A stretch of DNA of 64,000 nucleotides from Maratus speciosus (taxonomy: Eukaryota; Arthropoda; Arachnida; Araneae; Salticidae), in contig OZ010795.1 in the NCBI GenBank assembly GCA_963932465.1, forward strand, positions 519,565,451 through 519,629,450, read 5' to 3'. Positions within the stretch are counted from its first letter, which is position 1, and each line of letters opens with the position of its first letter. The notes below the pieces were generated by a model. That model did not search any database. It was given only the letters and a program-made list of their open reading frames with translations, and had not been told where the DNA came from. The position numbers and the translations under genes are program-made. Positions 57,061-64,000 of this stretch are shown one piece after another.

Positions 57061-59340
57061 AATAATTGTGTGTTTTTACAAATGTACATCTAATTTAATG
57101 AGCCTCTTTATAACCTTTTAAATTTTTTTGTGTATCATAATTTAAAATTTGTTAAGAGTTTTTAAAGAAATAATAAATTTTTTATCTCTCACATACAAGA
57201 AACGTGACGTAATGCATTACAAATTCTTTCTGTGTATTATGGCACTGACAGGTCTGACTTAGATGCCTCTTGCTACAGAAAAAGTGTCATAAGTGTAATT
57301 ATCTGGAAACCAGCTGTATAACGCTTATGCCTGTTACTATTATGGGTACGGGACATTTTGTTCCCGAAGTTTTGATTCTAATGGAATTTCGGTCCCGCTC
57401 CCTATAAATGGACTCTAATTATCGTAGGCCCGCCAAACGATGCATGGTTCAACATCATGAGGGACAATTATATATATAGACATATATATTTATTAAACCC
57501 CCTAAATTTTATAAAAAAGGGAATATAAGAGCCGTACAAATCTAAATTATCATAATTCGTGATTATATTGTTAGAGCGCGTTCAAATTTTATGTGCATGA
57601 AAACGAGACATGATGTTACAGAGGATATTGTCGGTTATTTCTAACGGAAGTTCCATACATTTTAGTACAGCGTGAATATAAGGGCCCGACAACTGCAAAC
57701 ACTTACAACTCGGATTCAAATTGTCGCAGCCGATATATATTTTCTAAGATAAACATAATCGTTTTAGCAAGAGGGAGGTGGATTTTTCTCGAAGAGCACA
57801 ATATTTTAGTGTATCATAAATACAAAGTGCTGATAACTTAATACAATTATAACTTGAGCTGTAATTGTAGTACAACACTCAAATTTAAGATGTTAAGCAT
57901 AATATTTATAAAGGTGCATAAAGGTGATGGTGGCGATAACGTTGTCAGTTTTTTTAACCGCAGTCGTCAGATTTTAGTTTAGTACGAATATAATGGACCG
58001 ATAACTATGATTAGGTCTATCATACAAAAGTTGTGCGTGCTGCAATAATTTGAATCCATGTTATAAGTGTTCGTGGTTATCAGGGTATTCATATTCCTAC
58101 TATTCTAAAATTTAGGGGAGTCTGTTAAAATATTCAACAAAGTCCCCCATTTATAAAGATTACATTTACCCTACAAAATACGAGTGTTCTGCGATAACTA
58201 CAAATCTAGTTATAAGTGTTTTAAGATGTCAGCAACTTATATTTATGAAACACTAATATATGTTGAGCGTCGATAAAAAATCGCCGCAGAATCTTGAATA
58301 GCTATTTCAAAATGTGCTTTTTATTTTTATTTTCTGTAGCTTTATGTAAGAAAGAAACAAAGGACAAATTGTAGTTTTCTTAATCAATTCACTAGCCAGT
58401 GTTTTCTGAAAAGCGTAAAAATATTAGTGAATCTTCCATAATCGAGTTCTTTGCCAGCACCAAATTTATATATTGTAATATTTGCGAGTGAAGAGATATT
58501 CCAGATATGAAATTTGGCTGTATTTTCGATGTAAACATTGAATTCATATAAAAGAGTATTTCTTTTAAAACTATTTTTTCTTTTACGCTTACTTTCTAGC
58601 ATTATTTAATTTGTATTACATTTACGGAGTTGAATAGCGGTTTAAAATATGATTTTTTTTTTTTTTTTTATAATGCAAATAGTAAGTTCAATTTATTCGG
58701 AAGAAAATACACAACATTAACCAATGTTTATTCGTTCTTAACAAATAACAAAAATTTATTAAGTACAATAAAAACGGATATTATGTGATAAAAGCATTTT
58801 ATCGGATTAATGTCTTGATATTAACATCTTGATAAAACTTAATTAACTGCCTTAAAAACTTTTATTAAGTGATAAGAAATGTACGTTCATTACTACTATT
58901 AATGCCCTTATTGAAAGCGTAACATTCTGAGAATCATTTATGTAATGTACTCTTTAATGTAAGCAGTTTATTTCGATGCCTTAAAGATTTATTATATTAA
59001 AATAAATAAGGGGTTTATATTCATTTAGAAATAATTATCTGCTAGATTGCCGATGTTAATATTTTATTTTTAGTTTACAGTTTTAAGTAGTGTAAATGAA
59101 CGAGTGGAATAAACAAGCGCTTTTTCATGCTGAATAAATAAAGGTGATGCGTTGTTTTGGAGGTTTTTATGGAGTTTTTTTTTTTTTTTTATTTCAATTA
59201 CGCTTTATTTTATTTGATAATTGATCAAATGTTAATAAACATTTTGGTGTAAAAAGCAATGAAATCTGTGAATAATAATAAAAACAAATCCAATGTTATT
59301 AAGGCTGCACCGTTCGAGAAGTTTTTATTTCTATAAATTA
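57060..59340. other. AT-rich stretch without recognisable genes
   Basis: No gene or complete repeat was recognised. The segment 57340-57460 is somewhat GC-richer (TACGGGACATTTTGTTCCCG). Short open frames such as 58384-58602 (minus) have no motif. Poly(T) tracts are at about 58652 and 59176. Confidence 0.4.
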
Positions 59341-59347
59341 ACTTTTT

Positions 59348-60195
59348 AGCTCACAGGCTATCAAAGCCTGAGAGCTTATGTGCCCGCCGGTTCTGTATGT
59401 ATGTATATGTACGTACGTATGTACGTAAGGCGATAACTCTTGATAGAATATCCGATTTGCTTCAAAAAAATTTTCTAGGTTCATTCTGATAAGGCACTTC
59501 CCTGATTAGTTTTGGGGTTTCATTGGTTAGGTATAAAGTAGCTAACGGGGGCTAACTTCCCCCTTTAGTTTAGATAAATGGTTTTATCAGGCATATTTAT
59601 TCGATTTGCTTCAGATTTTATATACCGGTTTATTCTGATAAGGAGATTCCCTGATTAGATTTAGAGGTTCATTGGTTCAGTAAGAAGGGGGGAAGGGTAG
59701 CTAGTCCCCCCCCCTTATTTTAGATAAATGGGTTTTTTATGCAGAATTATTCGAGTTGCTGCAAATTTGGTATACCGGTTTATTAGGTTAAGGAGCTTCC
59801 CTGATTAGATTTGCAGGTTCATTAGCTAAGTAAAAAGGGGGGATAGGGGACTATTCTCCCCCTTAACTTCGATAAGTGGTTCTTTCACGCAGAATTATTC
59901 GATTTGCTCCAAATTTTGTATACCGGTTTATTATGTTAAGGAGCTGCATTTATAAGATTTGGAGGTTTATTAGTTAAGTATAAATGGGGGGAACGGGGAC
60001 CAGACCCCCCCTTAATTTAGATAAATGGGTTTTTCATGCAGAATTATTCCATTTGCTTCAAATTTGATTTACCGGTTTTTCAGATATAGCGCTTCCTTCA
60101 TTAGATTTTGATGATCATTGGTTAAGTATAAAGGGGAAAAAGGAGGAAGTCTCCTCCCCTAAATTTAGATGAATGGGTTTTCATGCAGTATTATC

Positions 60196-60251
<56 letters not shown>

Positions 60252-60510
60252 CTAGGTGAATTCTGATTAGGAGCTTTCCTGATTAGATTTGGAGGTTCAT
60301 TGGTTAAGCATAAAGGGGAAAATAGGGGAGCTAATACCTCCCCTTAATTTAGAGAAATGGTTTTTTCATGTAGAATTATCTGATTTGCTTCAAATTTGGT
60401 ATACAGGTTTATTCTCATAAGACGCGTCACTGATTAGATTTGGAGGTTCATTGATTAAGTATAATGGGGAGAAACGGGGACTAATCCCCCTCCACTTATT
60501 TTTTGAGGGG
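59348..60510 (+). mobile_element. F4: hairpin-headed element of seven ~148-bp tandem units
   Basis: It begins with a hairpin (AGCTC..CAGGC..GCCTG..GAGCT, 59348-59375). A GTAT/GTAC-rich tract at about 59394-59428 and CGATAACTCTTGATAGAATA follow. Units contain GATTTGCTTCAAATTTGGTA, ACCGGTTTATTCTGATAAGG and GGTTCATTGGTTAAGTATAA, then short G-rich and C-rich blocks that could pair (GGGGGGAA..CCCCCCTTA). Unit landmarks lie near 59480, 59628, 59778, 59926, 60068, 60252 and 60408. The sixth interval is enlarged by a 47-base poly(T) at about 60198-60245. No coding capacity. Confidence 0.75.
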
Positions 60511-61059
60511 TATTTCTTTGAAATAAGAGTGTAATATACAATTAGTGTGAATAGCCTGAGACCTCAATGCCATCAGTTTAAATGGGCACTTTTATTTTTA
60601 TTTATTTATAACTTAACTTATTTCATGTATGCAAAGATGGAATTTTTAAATTGATGTTTAACTCTTTGATGCACTAAAATAATAAAAATTATGGACAGAG
60701 GTGTGTTTCTGACAACAATACAATGCTGTATGCGTAGTTTTAAAATTACACATTAATAAATTAGTTTAAATATAAATTCATTTAATAATCGATTAAAGTT
60801 AACAAGTTTAAGCTTTAAGATTTCTTTTGACGGTTGCAGAGGATACATAGCGAAATAGCTTTTCGTCTCATTGTATAGATTTTGTTTAAAAAACGCTCAT
60901 CTACTTACGTAAAATCCGAGTGTAGGAATATGAAGGTAACTAATCCGGGGTGAACCGTGACATTTATGTATTTAAAACACAATGCTGCGGTTTTTTTTTT
61001 TTTTTTGAGTCATCTGCCCTGAGCATTCCACTGAACCAATTTTGCTATTTATTTATTTT

Positions 61060-61800
61060 TTTTTTACACTTTCCAACAAAGTTGAAAAGTGTTTATGACT
61101 TCGATTTGTCTGTCCGTCTGTCCATGCTCTAACTCTCGTAAATATACTCAGATCGTTCTGAAATTTTTGGATGTTATTGACTTCTACCATAGCACGTTCC
61201 CTATTTCAAGAGGAGCTTGTAGCATGTTTAATTCATTTACAGGGGCAGTCAAAAGTTTTCCGTTACATTACGGCCAATGGGAAAACTCGTTTCAAATGAT
61301 TTTTAATGGTGTTACACTCTTTGAAACATAGTAAAATTGATATTCATTGATGAAGTCCAGTAAAATATGCATTCTGTTGAATATGCGGTGCAAAGAATAG
61401 TTATTGTTCATTTACAGGGCCACACAAAAGAATTCCGCTCATAATGGTATAGGGGGAATTGTTTGCAGTGTATTTGAAAAGATTTCAGATACTATATTGT
61501 GTCCGAGTTACTGTATATTAGTAATGATTTCTTAAAATGCATTTTTAATTATGATATGCGCTTTTTTCACTATATTTATGCATACTATAAATTGCATATA
61601 AATGCTATAGTTCATATACAGGGCTACTGAAATGAATTCGTAAAGGTTACTGAGTACGATCATAAATTGCTTAAAGGTGAGTTTTATAGGAGTTATGCAT
61701 TTTTACGCTGAACTGAATTTAATTTACTAAAAAATATTTGTAGGATATAGATAAAATGATATACAGGGAAACGCAAAGAGTTGGATACATGGCCATCTAT
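61060..61800 (+). mobile_element. F3 modular repeat, copy g
   Basis: The hairpin head ACACTTTCCAACAAAGTTGA..AAAGTGTTTATG (about 61065-61097) is followed by TGTCTGTCCGTCTGTCC and CTAACTCTCGTAAATATACT. Cores lie at about 61239 (ACAGGGGCAGTCAAAAG), 61414 (ACAGGGCCACACAAAAGAAT), 61618 (ACAGGGCTACTGAAATGAAT) and 61763 (ACAGGGAAACGCAAAGAG). The 3' end is not clear. Short open frames crossing the head are not genes. Confidence 0.72.
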
Positions 61801-62774
61801 GGGTGATTGTTGTGTGTAGCTAATTTTTTTTTTCAAAAATAGAAAAGTTTTATTACTCATATATTGTACTATATAGAAGGATGCAAAGTCATTATTAATA
61901 TGATTGTCAACTTATATCATATAATATTATTTGTTTATGTGTACATTATTACAACTCTTTTTTTCTCATGCTTTTAAAATACACTGATTTTACTTTACAG
62001 TGTTATATTTGCTGCTTCACATATCAGTGAATGAACTTTTAGCAACCTTTTTTTTTTTTCTTTTTTTGAAAGACTTTGTGTACCTTTTGTCAGAAAAATG
62101 TAACCCGTTATTATTTTATTTTGTTTCTCATTATTTGAAGTTATATGCATGTTGTATATGTATATAGTTTAGAAAATATTGGCTCAATGTCAAAATTATT
62201 AAATTTCTCCATCTTACCAATATTTTCTTTTGGGTGAGGCCGGAGTAATATGTTGTGGTTACTTAGAACCACTGCCATATTTTTATTTAATTTCATTTAG
62301 AAAATATTTTTATTAATCTTGTATTCATTTAATTTTAATATTCGCATTCCAAAATTATTTTAATTCCCTTTTTTTTCAACCTTCCCCTGTAAGCATTTCT
62401 TTCTGGCATAGCATTTCATTCATTTTAAAATCATAAACGTCGTTTTGAAATCTGTCCTTCCTGTAAAAGAATTATCTGGAAAGTTCCATATATTTCTATT
62501 TGTGAAGTCATATCCTTGTGTAGCTCCGCCCCTTAGCCAATAATATTTAAATCAGTTTAATTCGTAATTTCAAAATTCGTAACTCTTTACTACTGTTTGG
62601 CATCTTATCTCAGTGAAATCTATCAAATTTCCTTTTTTTAAAGCAGTTTTAGGTAGATTTCGTAAGAAATACTACCTATTGCAGTCGTTACCATGGTGCG
62701 ACTTTTGAAAAATTCCTTCATAACTTTTCATTATAGGACTCCAGGGACCCAAAACCACCCCCACCTAAAAAGTT

Positions 62775-62807
<33 letters not shown>

Positions 62808-63125
62808 GTACTAAATTTTGTCCGCACGATAAAAGTCGCAACTATGCACGAATCATCTTCAAACTCGCCAACAACTTTCATATGGCTAATATCTCGGCGG
62901 GGATTGAAAATGGGCGAAATCGGCCCAAGAGGGTGGAAATGGGGAGGGTTCAAAATTTTGAATACTGTCTTAACATGATTCTGATAAAACCAGCTCTTAC
63001 ACAACAATGGCAGGAAAAAAATAAAAGTTTTTCGTTATAGCAGTTGCCAACAATAAAAAAAAAAAAAACAAATAATAAAAATCTCACCACAACAATTACT
63101 TTTCTTTTGCAAAATTTTCACGTGT
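61800..63125. other. AT-rich stretch without recognisable genes
   Basis: No gene was recognised. An (AT)n-(GTAT)n microsatellite lies at about 62777-62811. The open frame at 62693-63040 runs across that microsatellite and shows no domain. Confidence 0.4.
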
Positions 63126-63129
63126 AAAA

Positions 63130-63270
63130 TTAAATAGTTTGACAAATTGAAAACAAATTGAATATTACGTCATAAGTTTCCTAGAGCAAGATTTCAGCAT
63201 GAAAACTCAAAATAAATAGTTTGACGAATTAAAAAAATATGTATATTGCGTCATATTGGAAATATTATGG
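63130..63270 (+). repeat. Imperfect ~80-bp tandem duplication
   Basis: AAATAGTTTGACAAATTGAA with ATATTACGTCATA (63132 onward) recurs as AAATAGTTTGACGAATTAAA with ATATTGCGTCATA (63214 onward). Confidence 0.6.
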
Positions 63271-63539
63271 ACCTCAGCAGGCGAATATGTAACGCCATGT
63301 AAGTTTGAAGAAACGTATTAAAACATGATAAAAACCCGACTATGGAAATATTAACATATTTTAACACTTTAAGGTTCTCTGAATTATTTGTAGCCATTTT
63401 TTAAACCTATTCCATATATATGTGTGTGTGTATTCGTGTATATTACAATTTTCACAAAAAGTTTAGCTCCCTACAGCTCGCTCTTTGTGAAGAAACTGGG
63501 TTTTATCTCTAATCTTGATTTAAGTTTTGTTGGAGAATT

Positions 63540-64000
63540 TAGTACTTAACATCGAAATCTACCTCCGCCTGTAGGCCCGAGCCGCAGGGATTTTTTATAT
63601 ACTTTAGCATTACATTTTATGCCAATGCCGGGCGCCTGTCGTTCCGCCAAAGTTGGCGTGTTTCAAGGATTATAGCAAACCCCTTTACTCCTCTTCTCGA
63701 GAGCTCGTGCGCAATCAGTGCAGTTGAGTTGGGATTTAAATGCAGAATGGCTGCTTTTGCCGTTCTGCGAAGAATTATGTTCGCACCTGCTTGAGTGCTC
63801 TGTCAACGAACGCAGAGAATGGGTGGATGCCTCTTCCCCTTCTACAAAAAAATAATAAACGGATTTCGTATCTACAGTAAGAAATATTAAAAGTGCAAGA
63901 ATATTTCGGCTGCATAGTTTCGTCTTTTTTTTCTGGCGAGATTCTTTGATCAGTTACTTCTGATTCTTCGGTAAAATGTGGATAAAAATTCTGTTGACGG
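63540..64000. other. GC-richer block at the window edge
   Basis: GC-rich patches such as TGTAGGCCCGAGCCGCAGGG and CGGGCGCCTGTCGTTCCGCC stand out from the AT-rich flank. I could not recognise a gene; the block may continue past the window. Confidence 0.3.

Noticed and set aside
1..64000. Host gene exons with splice sites
   Set aside because: I found no frame with recognisable host protein domains or consistent exon structure on either strand. Small or fast-evolving exons could still be missed without transcript data or homology searches.

Overview
This window looks like an intergenic or repeat-dense stretch of an arthropod nuclear genome. It is strongly AT-rich and full of long A/T homopolymers, and I could not recognise a single host protein-coding exon on either strand. 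The repeat mix points to an arthropod and, with moderate confidence, to a spider or related chelicerate. It has Tc1/Tcb1-like, maT-mariner and Tigger/pogo DNA transposons, Helitrons, Penelope-like elements with GIY-YIG domains, and tRNA-derived SINEs, one carrying a conserved GGTCGATAAAATGAGTACC body motif. Species assignment is inference.

Layout. 0-3.5 kb: a 1.47-kb TA-flanked TIR element (1381-2850) and a tRNA-like gene (3336-3405) between 16-bp direct repeats. 5.4-9.0 kb: two copies of a ~1.45-kb repeat family (called F2 here), one interrupted by a minus-strand SINE and by an insertion ending in a perfect 57-bp hairpin. 10.2-11.0 kb: the first copy of a modular repeat family (F3). 11.1-19.5 kb: a nested structure in which a third F2 copy is split by a ~0.6-kb insertion carrying a complete Tc1 element, and again by a Helitron that has its own 1.8-kb insertion. 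20.5-23.8 kb: several foldback/MITE elements, a Penelope fragment and a SINE. 24-33 kb: three F3 copies, three long foldback elements, and a deleted Tigger element. 34-44 kb: a 2.4-kb element with GGCTCCGTA / TACGGAACC ends (F1), a decayed PIF1-type Helitron helicase with its 3' terminus, MITEs, an F3 copy, a maT transposase remnant and a second Penelope fragment. 44.6-49.2 kb: a second Helitron of the same family, then a degenerate full-length Tc1-like element. 50-55.3 kb: an F3 copy split by a foldback and a Tigger element, which itself carries a 161-bp MITE inside its coding remnant; then another MITE and a GC-richer LTR-like block. 55-64 kb: a partial F1 copy, an element of seven ~148-bp tandem units (F4), the last F3 copy and unassigned AT-rich sequence.

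The only gene that appears intact is the 346-residue Tc1-like transposase at 12288-13328 (minus strand), which has its DD34E triad, matching 27-bp terminal inverted repeats and TA target duplication, so the element may be young and possibly mobile. All other coding matter is transposon debris with stops, frameshifts or truncations. The genes do not form a pathway. What the window records is insertion history, and several events can be ordered by nesting. I saw no CRISPR array, operon or host RNA gene, and no convincing new protein-based system. The least familiar signal is F3, a dispersed family present in about seven places: a hairpin head and GTCTGTCC-like tract followed by 145-205-bp modules, each opened by a conserved ACAGGGnnnCACAAAA core.
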